Positions 18,401 through 26,308 of a stretch of 64,000 nucleotides of DNA are shown one piece after another (within the stretch, counting starts at the first letter, position 1; each line of letters begins with the position of its first letter). Source of the stretch: Brevibacillus thermoruber 423 (GTDB taxonomy: Bacteria; Bacillota; Bacilli; Brevibacillales; Brevibacillaceae). The stretch lies in assembly GCF_000454065.1 (NCBI RefSeq), contig NZ_KE695649.1, forward strand, positions 122,624 through 186,623. The letters run 5' to 3'. The notes beneath the pieces are model-generated. The model saw nothing but the letters and a program-made list of their open reading frames with translations, made no database searches and had not been told where the DNA came from. Both the position numbers and the translations under genes were made by a program.

Positions 18401-18919
18401 GGGGTCTTTTACTACCAGGTGGCCGATCCGTTCGTCACCGCCAAGCGGCTGCTGACACCGGACGAGGCCGCCAGGGAGCGGGCGAAAAAGCTGCGCATGA
18501 AGGGGCTGATGCTGGCCGACCCGGAACTGGCGCGGATGATGGACGCCTACGTGGAGCAGGGGCCGTCCGAACTGCTGCCGTTTGAGCTGAAAAAGGACGG
18601 CAGCCTGTCGGCCCGTTCGTCCGTCGCCACCCCGGAGCAGTTTCAGGCGCTTCAGCAGTACGTGCGGGAGACGGTGGAAGCGATCGGGCAGCGCATGACC
18701 GACGGCGAAATCCAGATCGCCCCGTATGTCCAGGGGACCGTGACCGCATGCCAGTTCTGCGCGTACAAACCAGTCTGCCAGTTTGACGCGGAATCGGACG
18801 GGGAGATGCGCCAACTGCCCAAATGGAACAACAAACAGGTGTGGAGCATGCTGGCCGGCCAACAGCAAACGGAAGAAGGAGGAAACGACGATGTCACAGC
18901 AGCAAGAGGCCAAGCCTGA
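15410..18919 (+). CDS. addB: ATP-dependent helicase/nuclease subunit B
   Basis: AddB pairs with AddA to resect DNA ends and load RecA after Chi recognition; it is the Gram-positive counterpart of RecBCD. The 1169-residue protein (B. subtilis form is about 1166) has Walker A GRAGTGKT at residues 8-15 and a C-terminal nuclease domain with VIDYKSG. Four cysteines, Cys794, Cys1114, Cys1117 and Cys1123, have the spacing of the known AddB iron-sulfur cluster that staples the nuclease domain. AGAGGAGGG precedes ATG 15410; the open frame extends upstream but without conserved sequence. Its end overlaps addA by 29 bases. Confidence 0.96.
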   Translation: MAVQFVLGRAGTGKTRTILERIGRRLQEDPLGSPMILLVPEQASFQAEQTLATLSGLGGVIGTQVLSFGRLAHRLQQELGDLTLMQVDDLGKHMVLRLLLERYKDQLQVFGRSALQPGFAAQLGRLISECKSYGVTFEHTENLEWGSATLNQKIRDLRLIMGAYEAYLADGYCDADDILNRVAAKVGESAYIRQAEVFIDGFSGFTNQELRLIEQLMIHAKRVTIALCLDPAERDASLDELGLFHPTLRTYRALETMAREAGVAVEKPVLLTEPVRFAHSPWLKQLEARYFEWGDPGAPPAPARADEVALLSAANRRAEVEAVALQILALARDEGYRWRDMAILLREIGTYADEVATVFTDYGIPFFLDQKRTVMHHPLVELVRSALEVIAGRWRYEAVFRCFKTDLISPEPEAAEGAEAEEAVRRQVDVLENYVLAHGVYGSHWAQEAPWRFGGPAGADEDAEADGLRRRYAAPLLRFEAELKRAEKENVREMTAALYRFLAALDVPQKLERWQRMAEAAGDLEDAQVHGQVWNGLMNLLDQVVEVMGDEQMEIATYARVLDSGLESIELGLVPPALDQVLVGSMERSRQPDVKALFLLGVNEGVIPLKPKEEGILDEAERERLAEMGVELAPSARQRLMAEPFLLYQAMTRPSRRLALSCALADEEGKALLPSSVFSRVKEVLPDAPHRFFHNEPTGEAEADAFLLGSPRRLFRHLLTLLRGMKKSGTLPVFWWEVYDWFVRCSPDAAREGWLLSGLRYTNRAAPLDRKTSRALYGERLRMSVSRLERFQACPFSHFSSHGLRLGERRLYKLERFDVGELFHASLKRAVEKMNEEHLEWGRLTEADSMQLASAVVDELVPATRSSILTRTARYRYLSGKLKRAVGRAIYVLGEHAKRSRFAPVGLEVAFGPGGDLPGLALKLANGAEMLLVGRIDRVDQSLDEEVPYLRVIDYKSGPKQLQLSDVWNGLNLQLLVYLDVVVTNAEAWLGKKAEPAGVFYYQVADPFVTAKRLLTPDEAARERAKKLRMKGLMLADPELARMMDAYVEQGPSELLPFELKKDGSLSARSSVATPEQFQALQQYVRETVEAIGQRMTDGEIQIAPYVQGTVTACQFCAYKPVCQFDAESDGEMRQLPKWNNKQVWSMLAGQQQTEEGGNDDVTAARGQA

Positions 18920-21900
18920 GCAGTGGACGGAGGAGCAGTGGCGGGCGATTACGCGGCGCGGCCGCAATCTGCTGGTGGCGGCGGCGGCCGGTTCCGGGAA
19001 GACGTCTGTCCTGGTGGAGCGGATCATCCGGCGGATCATGGATGAAAGCGACCCGGTCGGGGTGGACCAACTGCTGGTGGTTACCTTTACCAACGCGGCC
19101 GCCGCAGAGATGCGGCACCGCATCGGCGACGCCCTGCGCAAGGCGCTGAAGGCGCAGCCCCACTCCGCCCACCTGCGGCGTCAACTGGCGCTGCTGCAGC
19201 GGGCGACGATCACCACGCTTCACTCCTTCTGTCTTTCGCTCCTGCGCCAGTATTACTACCTGGTGGAGCTGGACCCGGATTTCCGCATCGCTGACCAGAT
19301 GGAAGCCGAACTGCTGCGCCAGGACGTGCTGGACGAGCAGATGGAGGCGTGGTACGAGCGGGACGCGGAGTTTCAGGCGCTGGCCGATCTGATCCTGGAC
19401 GGCCAGGACGACACGCCGCTCGCGACGCTCCTGGTCAGGCTGTACGAGTTTTCCCGCAGCCATCCCGAGCCCGAGCGCTGGCTCGACGAGGCGGCCGGGA
19501 TGTTTGAAGCGGCCGATCCCGGCGGATTGGACAGCTTGGCCTGGACCAAAAGCGTCCTGCAGTCACTGGCGTTGGAACTGCGGGCGTTGGAGGGCAAAAT
19601 CCGGAGGGCGGCCGTCCTCGCCGCCGCACCGGACGGCCCCCAGGCCTACGTGCCGCTGCTGGAGGCGGAGGCGGACGCGCTCGCCCGGGCCGGCGCCGCC
19701 TGCCGTCAGGGATGGGAAGCGGCGGAGTCGGCGGTGCGCGCCGTATCGTTCGGGAGGCTGCCGTCGGTCAAGGAGGCGGCTCCCGAGGTCAAAGAGCAGG
19801 TGCAGGATCTGCGCAACGAGGTGAAAAAGGCGCTGGGCGAGCTGACGGAACAGTATTTTGCCATGCCGGCCGAGCGGTATCTGGAGGATGTGCGCCGGCT
19901 CGCTCCGCACATGCGGACGCTCGCCCGGCTCGTCTGCGAGTTTGAAGCGGCGTTTCAGAGGGAAAAGCGGGCCCGTTCGCTGGTCGATTTCAGCGACCTG
20001 GAACATCTCGCGCTGCAGGTGCTGACGGAGCGGACGGAGGACGGCCGGACGGTTCCTTCCGCGGTCTCCCGCCAACTGCGCGACCAGTTTGCCGAGGTGC
20101 TGGTGGACGAGTACCAGGACATCAATCTGGTGCAGGAGACGATCCTGCGGATGGTCTCCCGCGACGCCGAGACACACGGGGCGGCCAACCGGTTTATGGT
20201 GGGCGACGTGAAGCAGAGCATTTACCGCTTCCGGCTTGCCGAGCCGAAGCTGTTTCTCGACAAGTACCTGACGTATGTGACGGAAGCGGACGAAGCCGGA
20301 TCGGTCGGCGAAAGTCCCGGCGAACGGATCGACCTGGCCGCCAACTTCCGCAGCCGGCGGGAGGTGGTGGACGCGGTCAACTTCCTGTTCCGGCAGATCA
20401 TGTCGCCGGGGGTGGGAGAGATCGACTACGACCGTTCCGCCGAACTCATCTGCCGCGCCGCCTACCCGGAATCGGAACCGGAGCGGCTGCGGCCGGAGGT
20501 TCATCTGATCGACCGGGCCGCCCCCGAAGAGCCGGGGGATCAGGCCGAAGCAGAGGAGACGGGCCTGCCCCCTGCGGGAGAGGCGGCTGAAGAGGCCAGC
20601 ACGGCCCAGTTGGAAGCGAGGCTGATCGCCAGGCGGATTCGCCGCTGGATGGAGCCGGGCGAGGGGGAGGCACCGCTGTTGGTCTACGACAAAAAAGAGG
20701 GCGGGCTGCGCCCCCTGGCGTACCGGGACATCGTGATCCTGCTGCGGGCTGTCTCCGGCTGGGGCGAGGCGATGATGGAAGAGCTGCGGGCCGCCGGCAT
20801 TCCCGTCTACGCGGAGCAGAGCGAGGGGTACTTTGACGCGACCGAAGTGGAAGTGATGCTCTCGCTTCTGCGCGTGATCGACAACCCGCTGCAGGATATT
20901 CCGCTGGCCGCCGTGCTGCGCTCTCCGCTCGTCGGGCTGCGCGAGGAGGAGCTGGCCCACATCCGCATCCGCTATCCGGCGGGGCCGTTTTATCAGGCGG
21001 TGCACCGCTACGTCGAAGAACAGCCGGCGACGTGCGGGTGGGAAGAAAAACTGCACCGCTTTTTTCGCCGCCTGAAGCGGTGGCGGACGCAGGCGCGGCG
21101 GGAACCGCTGGCCGAACTGATCGCCGCGCTCTACAGGGAGACCGGCTACCTGGACTACGTCGCCGCCCTGGAAAACGGCCAGCAGCGGCAGGCCAACCTG
21201 CGCGCGCTGTACGACCGCGCCCGGCAGTACGAAGCGGGCTCGTACCGGGGACTGTTCCGCTTTCTGCGCTTTGTCGACAGGCTGCGGGAGGCGGGCAGCG
21301 ACATGGGCGAGGCCCGAACCATCGGCGAGAGCGAGGACGTCGTGCGAATCATGACGATCCACAAGAGCAAGGGACTGGAGTTTCCCGTCGTCTTTGTCGC
21401 CGGGATGGGCAAGATGTTTAACACCATGGATGTGAAAAGCCCGTTTCTCCTGCACAAGGACCTCGGCTTTGGCCCGATGGCGGTGGAGCCGGAACTGCAG
21501 GTCCGCTATCCCAGCCTGGCGGCGCTGGGCATCCGGCAGCAGATGCGGCGGGAAATGCTGGCCGAAGAGATGCGGGTGCTGTACGTCGCCCTGACCCGGG
21601 CGCGGGAAAAGCTGGTGCTGGTGGGCACCGCCAAGGATTTGGGGAAAAGCGTAACCGCCTGGGGACGACAGGGAGACGGCGAACGGCTGCACGACGAAGA
21701 CCTGATTCAGGCCAAGGGCTACCTCGACTGGGTGGGCCGCGCGCTGCTCAGGCACCCGCAGGCTTCGCCGCTCAGGGACTACCCGCGCGAGCGCGGCGGC
21801 GAACCGGTGTCGGTCCGCACGGTGCCGGACGATTCCTGCTGGTCGTTTCATTTTTACCTGGCGGATCGGCTGCAGGCGGAATCGGACGGTCAGGCGGAGG

Positions 21901-22706
21901 GCCAGTTCGTCTGGGAGCGGCTGACCCGGCGCGAACCGATCGCCGAGCGCCCGGCCGACGAAACGCTGCGCACGCTCATCGAACGCCGGCTGGGATGGAG
22001 CGATCCCCATTCGGCCGCGTCCCGGGTGGCCGCCAAGTGGACGGTCAGCGAACTGAAGCGGCGGGCCAAGACGGGCGGCGGCTTCCCCTATCTGCTGCCA
22101 GCGATTGCGGAGAAACCGCGCTTTCTCGCCGAGGACGCACGCCATCGCCTGACCAGCGCCGAACTGGGGACGGTAACCCACCTGGTCCTGCAGCAGCTCG
22201 ACCTGGGCCGGCCGCTGGACGAGCAGGACATCCGGCAGCAGATCGCGTCGCTGGTGCTGCGCCGCTTTCTGACCGAGGAGCAGGCGGAGGCGGTAAACGC
22301 CCGCGACCTTGCCCGCTTTTTCGCTTCCCCGTTGGGAGCGCGCATGAAACAGGCGGCCAAGGTCCATCGCGAACTGCCCTTTACGATGGCGCTGCCCGCC
22401 CATGAGGTGGACCCGGAGATCGGCGAGGCGGGCGACGAGCACGTCATCGTCCAAGGGGTGATCGACTGCCTGCTGGAGGAAGCGGACGGCCGGTTGGTCC
22501 TGATCGATTTCAAGACGGACCGGATCGCCGCAGAGCCGTCCCCTGCGGTTATCGACGAGATGAAACGGCGGTATGAAGAGCAAATCCGCCTCTACGTCCG
22601 CGCCGTGGAGCAGATTCTCAAGACGCGCAAGGTGGCGGAGAGCTACCTGTATCTGCTGGCGGGCGGGGTTGCGGTGCCTGTCGAAACCGACGGCCGACAT
22701 CAATAG
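18891..22706 (+). CDS. addA: ATP-dependent helicase/nuclease subunit A
   Basis: AddA is the motor helicase and second nuclease of AddAB. The 1271-residue protein carries UvrD-type motifs: Walker A AGSGKT (residues 33-38), VDEYQDIN, GDVKQSIYRFR, TIHKSKGLEFPVVFVAG and LYVALTRAREKL. The C-terminal RecB-like nuclease motif LIDFKTD starts at residue 1204. I chose ATG 18891 because GAAGGAGG lies just upstream, inside the end of addB. A strong terminator follows, ending the sbcDC-addBA block. Confidence 0.97.
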   Translation: MSQQQEAKPEQWTEEQWRAITRRGRNLLVAAAAGSGKTSVLVERIIRRIMDESDPVGVDQLLVVTFTNAAAAEMRHRIGDALRKALKAQPHSAHLRRQLALLQRATITTLHSFCLSLLRQYYYLVELDPDFRIADQMEAELLRQDVLDEQMEAWYERDAEFQALADLILDGQDDTPLATLLVRLYEFSRSHPEPERWLDEAAGMFEAADPGGLDSLAWTKSVLQSLALELRALEGKIRRAAVLAAAPDGPQAYVPLLEAEADALARAGAACRQGWEAAESAVRAVSFGRLPSVKEAAPEVKEQVQDLRNEVKKALGELTEQYFAMPAERYLEDVRRLAPHMRTLARLVCEFEAAFQREKRARSLVDFSDLEHLALQVLTERTEDGRTVPSAVSRQLRDQFAEVLVDEYQDINLVQETILRMVSRDAETHGAANRFMVGDVKQSIYRFRLAEPKLFLDKYLTYVTEADEAGSVGESPGERIDLAANFRSRREVVDAVNFLFRQIMSPGVGEIDYDRSAELICRAAYPESEPERLRPEVHLIDRAAPEEPGDQAEAEETGLPPAGEAAEEASTAQLEARLIARRIRRWMEPGEGEAPLLVYDKKEGGLRPLAYRDIVILLRAVSGWGEAMMEELRAAGIPVYAEQSEGYFDATEVEVMLSLLRVIDNPLQDIPLAAVLRSPLVGLREEELAHIRIRYPAGPFYQAVHRYVEEQPATCGWEEKLHRFFRRLKRWRTQARREPLAELIAALYRETGYLDYVAALENGQQRQANLRALYDRARQYEAGSYRGLFRFLRFVDRLREAGSDMGEARTIGESEDVVRIMTIHKSKGLEFPVVFVAGMGKMFNTMDVKSPFLLHKDLGFGPMAVEPELQVRYPSLAALGIRQQMRREMLAEEMRVLYVALTRAREKLVLVGTAKDLGKSVTAWGRQGDGERLHDEDLIQAKGYLDWVGRALLRHPQASPLRDYPRERGGEPVSVRTVPDDSCWSFHFYLADRLQAESDGQAEGQFVWERLTRREPIAERPADETLRTLIERRLGWSDPHSAASRVAAKWTVSELKRRAKTGGGFPYLLPAIAEKPRFLAEDARHRLTSAELGTVTHLVLQQLDLGRPLDEQDIRQQIASLVLRRFLTEEQAEAVNARDLARFFASPLGARMKQAAKVHRELPFTMALPAHEVDPEIGEAGDEHVIVQGVIDCLLEEADGRLVLIDFKTDRIAAEPSPAVIDEMKRRYEEQIRLYVRAVEQILKTRKVAESYLYLLAGGVAVPVETDGRHQ

Positions 22707-22722
22707 AATCGTAAGAAAAGAG

Positions 22723-22760
22723 AACAATCCGGTTTCCAGAGGGAAGCCGGATTGTTTTGT
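22723..22760 (+). terminator. Terminator after addA
   Basis: AACAATCCGG and CCGGATTGTT form a perfect 10-bp stem with an inner TTCC/GGAA pairing, followed by TTTTGTTT. Confidence 0.93.
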
Positions 22761-22937
22761 TTGCCTAGAAACTATTTCCTGTATATACGTGCAGCATCGT
22801 CTGCAATCTATGAATAGGCGTCCGGAACGTTGCCGATTCAAGAGGGGGCAGCGCTGCGGGCAGACGAGAACATCGGTTGCGCAATAAACTGGATAATAAG
22901 GAAAAAATCGGTCTGTCAGCGGCCGTTTTTTGTTTTT
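22761..22937 (+). ncRNA. Candidate structured leader RNA (riboswitch-like) before the amino-acid permease
   Basis: After a weak promoter (TTGCCT at 22761, TATATA at 22782-22787) the sequence can form an 8-bp closing stem, TCGTCTGC (22797-22804) with GCAGACGA (22860-22867). This encloses a short hairpin CTA/TAG at 22808-22817 and a 7-bp hairpin CGTTGCC (22828-22834) with GGCAGCG (22847-22853). A terminator-like hairpin CGGTC/GGCCG with a long T run sits at 22909-22937. The 3' strand of the closing stem can alternatively pair with the terminator arm (GGCAGAC 22859-22865 with GTCTGTC 22911-22917), a switch-like layout. I do not recognise a known riboswitch class. Confidence 0.45.
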
Positions 22938-22938
22938 G

Positions 22939-22956
22939 GTTAAAATATCTTTTAAC
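22939..22956. promoter_or_regulatory. Perfect inverted repeat, possible operator for the permease
   Basis: GTTAAAA-TATC-TTTTAAC lies about 30 bases before the permease -35 element in an A+T-rich island. Confidence 0.4.
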
Positions 22957-22986
22957 GATAACAAAAATATAATCCTAATTACAATA

Positions 22987-23015
22987 TTGTTCTGATAAAT
23001 ATGACAATGTATAAT
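22987..23015 (+). promoter_or_regulatory. Promoter for the amino-acid permease
   Basis: TTGTTC and TATAAT are spaced by 17 bases. The rest of the 397-base gap between addA and the permease (22707-23103) holds the addA terminator, the leader-RNA candidate and the inverted repeat; I see no further gene in it. Confidence 0.6.
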
Positions 23016-23103
23016 GAGAGGCGTTCCCGGTACGGCTCACCGGTTCTTTGGCGGCAGGCACACCATACGTGAATGAGAACACAAACATCGGGGGTTATAC
23101 GAA

Positions 23104-24519
23104 ATGGACATCTTGCGTCAATTCTTTCGCAAAAAATCGATCTCCCAGATGCTGGAGCAGACGGAAAGCAAGCACGGCTCGCTGCGCAAGGCACTGGGGG
23201 CATTTGATCTCACCATGCTGGGCATCGGGGCCATTATCGGCACCGGCGTCTTTGTACTGACGGGTGTGGCCGCCGCAAAATACGCCGGTCCCGCGTTGGT
23301 GCTCTCCTTTGTCCTGGCTGGACTGGCCTGCGTGTTTGCCGCGCTTTGTTATGCTGAGTTTGCCTCCACCGTGCCCGTTTCGGGAAGCGCATACACGTAC
23401 AGCTATGCCGCTTTTGGCGAACTGGTCGCCTGGATTCTCGGATGGGATCTGATATTGGAGTACGGCGTAGCGTCCGCCGCCGTCGCGAGCGGCTGGTCCG
23501 GATACGCGCAGGGATTGCTGGCCGGTTTCGGCATTCATTTGCCCACCGCACTGACAAGCGCGTACGATCCGGCAAAGGGCACGATCATCGACCTGCCCGC
23601 CGTACTGATCACCGCCGTCATCACCGCCCTGCTCATGATGGGCACACGCGAGTCGGCGAAATTCAACAACGTGATGGTGTTTATCAAAGTGGTGGTCATC
23701 CTGCTGTTTTTGGCCGTGGGGATCGGTTACGTGAAGCCGGACAATTGGACGCCGTTCATGCCGTACGGCTTCGCGGGAGTGGCCACGGGAGCGGCGACGG
23801 TCTTTTTTGCCTTCATCGGCTTCGATGCCGTCTCCACCGCAGCAGAGGAGGTGCGGAATCCCCAGCGCAACATGCCGATCGGCATCATCGCCTCCCTGCT
23901 GATCTGCACGGTTCTGTACATTGCGGTCTCGCTGGTGCTGACCGGCATCGTGCCGTTCGAGCTGTTGAACGTGAAGAACCCGGTTTCCTTTGCTTTGGAG
24001 TTCGTGCATCAGGATTGGGTGGCCGGCTTCATCTCCCTGGGCGCGATTACGGGAATTACCACCGTGCTGCTGGTGATGATGTACGGGCAAACCCGGCTGT
24101 TTTTTGCCATGAGCCGCGACGGTTTGCTGCCTGCCATCTTTTCCCGCGTCAATGAAAAGCGGCAGGTTCCACGTCAAAGCACGTTTATCGTGGGCGGCCT
24201 CGTCGCCCTGTTCAGCGGTCTGTTGCCGCTGCACAAGCTGGCCGAACTGACCAACATCGGTACGCTGTTTGCCTTTATCGTCGTCTCTGCCGGCGTGCTG
24301 GTGCTGCGCAGGACCAATCCCGGCCTGCGGCGCGCGTTCCGCGTGCCGTTGGTGCCGCTGGTGCCGATCCTGGCGATCCTGTTTTGCAGCTACCTGATCT
24401 ACAGTCTGCCTGGCGGGACCAAGATCGGTTTCCTGATCTGGCTGGTTGCCGGATCCGTGGTCTACCTGGCGTACGGCAGACGTCACAGCAAGCTGGCCCG
24501 AGACGCAAGCGAGTGTTAA
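23104..24519 (+). CDS. APC-family amino-acid permease (YfnA/CAT-like)
   Basis: The 471-residue protein has 12 membrane helices and the APC signature GIGAIIGTGVFVLTG in helix 1, followed by VPVSGSAYTYSYAAFGELVAWILGWDLILEYG and FFAFIGFDAVSTAAEE. The latter two are typical of the cationic amino-acid transporter branch, to which B. subtilis YfnA belongs. It should import an amino acid by cation symport; the substrate cannot be told. The start has only a G-rich sequence as ribosome binding site. It stands alone between its own promoter region and a terminator. Confidence 0.88.
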   Translation: MDILRQFFRKKSISQMLEQTESKHGSLRKALGAFDLTMLGIGAIIGTGVFVLTGVAAAKYAGPALVLSFVLAGLACVFAALCYAEFASTVPVSGSAYTYSYAAFGELVAWILGWDLILEYGVASAAVASGWSGYAQGLLAGFGIHLPTALTSAYDPAKGTIIDLPAVLITAVITALLMMGTRESAKFNNVMVFIKVVVILLFLAVGIGYVKPDNWTPFMPYGFAGVATGAATVFFAFIGFDAVSTAAEEVRNPQRNMPIGIIASLLICTVLYIAVSLVLTGIVPFELLNVKNPVSFALEFVHQDWVAGFISLGAITGITTVLLVMMYGQTRLFFAMSRDGLLPAIFSRVNEKRQVPRQSTFIVGGLVALFSGLLPLHKLAELTNIGTLFAFIVVSAGVLVLRRTNPGLRRAFRVPLVPLVPILAILFCSYLIYSLPGGTKIGFLIWLVAGSVVYLAYGRRHSKLARDASEC

Positions 24520-24537
24520 TACGGGAACAAACGTTGA

Positions 24538-24575
24538 CGAGCAGGCATGCCGGAGCGGGCGGCCTGCTCGTTTTC
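24538..24575 (+). terminator. Terminator after the permease
   Basis: CGAGCAGGC and GCCTGCTCG form a 9-bp stem followed by TTTTCTT. Confidence 0.85.
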
Positions 24576-24663
24576 TTGCGCGATCGGGGGTGCCGCTTCG
24601 GTTACAAAAACGGGAAATCGTGCTACAGTAAGTGGGAGGAGACGTGGAACAGGAGGATGTCCC

Positions 24664-25182
24664 ATGAAGCGAAAACGGGCGGACCGCCCCGGCTGGCGGC
24701 GTGTGAAGAAGATGGGGTATACGGAGAAACGGGTGGAGTCGGAGGCCTTTACGGGCTACGCGGTACGGCTGACGCTGGATGAAGTGACGGAACCGGCGTT
24801 CATGACCGTTGACGGACGCGAGCTGCGGGTCGGCGACAACGGCTACTGCTACCTGCAGTACTTTCCCGACGGCGAAGCCTACGCCGTCACCAGAATGCTG
24901 GACGAACGGGGACACACGGTGCAGTGGTACATCGACATCTGCAGGGAACACGGCAGGGACGAGCGGGGGTTTTTGTACTACGACGATCTCTATCTCGACA
25001 TTGTTGTGCTGCCGGATGGAGCGGTCTTCCTGCTGGACCAGGACGAACTGGACGAGGCGCTGGCCGAAGGAGCGATCAGCGCGGAGGACCACCGCTTCGC
25101 CTGCGAGACGGCGGACGACCTGCTGGCGAAAATCGCCGCCGGCCAGCGTAATGTGTTTGACTATCCCGATGTTTTTGCATAA
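24664..25182 (+). CDS. DUF402 nucleoside di/triphosphate phosphatase-like protein
   Basis: The 172-residue soluble protein matches the DUF402 family (Ntdp; S. aureus SA1684-like), which hydrolyses nucleoside di- and triphosphates in studied members. Family features are the conserved QWYIDIC strand followed by YYDDLYLDIVVLPDG and DQDELDEAL, in which clustered Asp/Glu residues hold divalent metal. The N terminus is basic (MKRKRADRPGWRRVKK), as usual for the family. CAGGAGG supports ATG 24664; an upstream extension of the frame has no conserved sequence. The physiological substrate is not known. Confidence 0.82.
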   Translation: MKRKRADRPGWRRVKKMGYTEKRVESEAFTGYAVRLTLDEVTEPAFMTVDGRELRVGDNGYCYLQYFPDGEAYAVTRMLDERGHTVQWYIDICREHGRDERGFLYYDDLYLDIVVLPDGAVFLLDQDELDEALAEGAISAEDHRFACETADDLLAKIAAGQRNVFDYPDVFA

Positions 25183-25275
25183 AATATGGAAGGGTTTTGG
25201 AGCAACCTGTAAGAAGAGGGGGATACAGGTAATGGGAACACATGCGTCTCGTTGCGTGTCCGCCTCTTTTTTGCC

Positions 25276-25312
25276 AAAAGGACGAAAGCCGCTGCCGCTT
25301 TCGTCCTTTTTT
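25276..25312 (+). terminator. Strong terminator upstream of the UMP-kinase paralogue
   Basis: AAAAGGACGAAAGC pairs perfectly with GCTTTCGTCCTTTT across a 7-base loop and ends in seven T residues. It ends 73 bases before the next start codon, so it either terminates the DUF402 transcript or acts as an attenuator. Confidence 0.93.
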
Positions 25313-25385
25313 GACGGTTTTGACGGTTGCTCTGGCAAAGAAGATCTGTCCGCGCCAACGGGGACGGGAAAAGGAGGAGAAAACC

Positions 25386-26126
25386 ATGCGGTACAAGCGG
25401 GTGCTGGTCAAACTGAGCGGCGGTGCCATCTCAGGAGAAAGCGGATTCGGATTCAGCCACGGGCAGTTGGAGTACATGGCGGACGAACTGCTCGCGTTGA
25501 CGAAGCTGGGCGTGGAAGTGGCGGTCGTCATCGGGGGCGGCAATATTTTTCGCGGCAGCATGGCGGACGTCTGGGGCATCGACCGGGCCGAGGCGGACAG
25601 CATCGGCACGCTGGCGACGGTGATCAACAGCCTGATGCTGCGGGGTGTGCTCAAAGCCAAGACAGACCGGGAGATCCGGGTCATGACCGCCGTGCCGATC
25701 AACACGGTGGCCGAACCGTACATTCGCCTGCGCGCCGTTCACCATTTGGAAAAAGGGTATCTGGTGATCTTCGCCGCAGGCAACGGACAGCCCTACGTCA
25801 CAACCGACTACCCGGCGGTACAGCGGGCGCTGGAAGTGGGCGCCGATGCCCTGCTGGTGGCAAAACACGGCGTGGACGGCGTGTATACGGGCGATCCGCG
25901 CCATGACCCCTCCGCCCGCCGCTTCGCCTCGATTTCCTTCGATGAGGTCGTCAGACGGAATCTGCGGGTCATGGACCAATCGGCGATGATTTTGGCCCGC
26001 GATCACCGGCTGCCCCTGCACGTCTTCAACTTCGACACCCCCGGCGCGATGACGCGGATCTGTCAGGGCGAACAGGTAGGGACGTACGTGGGGCGGGAGG
26101 TCGAGTGCCGGCTGGAGGACGGCTGA
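25386..26126 (+). CDS. UMP kinase-like protein (divergent PyrH paralogue)
   Basis: The 246-residue protein has the amino-acid-kinase fold of bacterial UMP kinase, which phosphorylates UMP to UDP. Recognisable motifs are YKRVLVKLSGGA, AVVIGGGNIFRG, IDRAEADSIGTLATVINSL, VAEPYIRLRAVHHLEKG, VIFAAGNGQPYVTTD and KHGVDGVYTGDPR. It differs from standard PyrH at usually conserved places: SGGA instead of SGEA, AEADSIG instead of ATADYMG, and GNGQP instead of GTGNP. It is not in the usual rpsB-tsf-pyrH-frr cluster, so it is likely a second copy of altered function. AAAGGAGGAG supports ATG 25386. Confidence 0.85.
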   Translation: MRYKRVLVKLSGGAISGESGFGFSHGQLEYMADELLALTKLGVEVAVVIGGGNIFRGSMADVWGIDRAEADSIGTLATVINSLMLRGVLKAKTDREIRVMTAVPINTVAEPYIRLRAVHHLEKGYLVIFAAGNGQPYVTTDYPAVQRALEVGADALLVAKHGVDGVYTGDPRHDPSARRFASISFDEVVRRNLRVMDQSAMILARDHRLPLHVFNFDTPGAMTRICQGEQVGTYVGREVECRLEDG

Positions 26127-26144
26127 ACAGGCGGTGCGCGGCTC

Positions 26145-26169
26145 TCCTCCGAACGGGGGGATTTTTTTT
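26145..26169 (+). terminator. Terminator after the UMP-kinase paralogue
   Basis: TCCTCC pairs with GGGGGA around a 5-base loop and is followed by eight T residues. Confidence 0.85.
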
Positions 26170-26177
26170 CGAGCGTC

Positions 26178-26207
26178 TTTACATGGGGCCGGGAGCAGGC
26201 ATATAAT
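26178..26207 (+). promoter_or_regulatory. Sigma-A promoter of the ABC exporter operon
   Basis: TTTACA and TATAAT are spaced by 18 bases, with the predicted start of transcription near 26214, just before the first TetR-type operator. Confidence 0.75.
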
Positions 26208-26226
26208 GTGAACGAAGAAAGTGAAA

Positions 26227-26241
26227 GTGAGTAATCACTCA
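26227..26241. promoter_or_regulatory. TetR-type operator 1
   Basis: GTGAGTAATCACTCA is an inverted repeat whose reverse complement, TGAGTGATTACTCAC, fits the pattern TGANTGANTANTCAN seen for several TetR-family repressors. It lies about 13 bases after the predicted transcription start. Confidence 0.65.
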
Positions 26242-26308
26242 CTCATTCGCATCATCAGAGTGGATTACGCATCCACCAGGCACCGGATAGTATTTTTGGC
26301 AGCAATAA

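Noticed and set aside
12775-22964. Very long open frames antisense to sbcC, addB and addA (for example about 980, 1280 and 1130 codons)
   Set aside because: They arise because GC-rich codons leave few stops on the opposite strand. They lack ribosome binding sites and known motifs, while the sense frames carry complete families.
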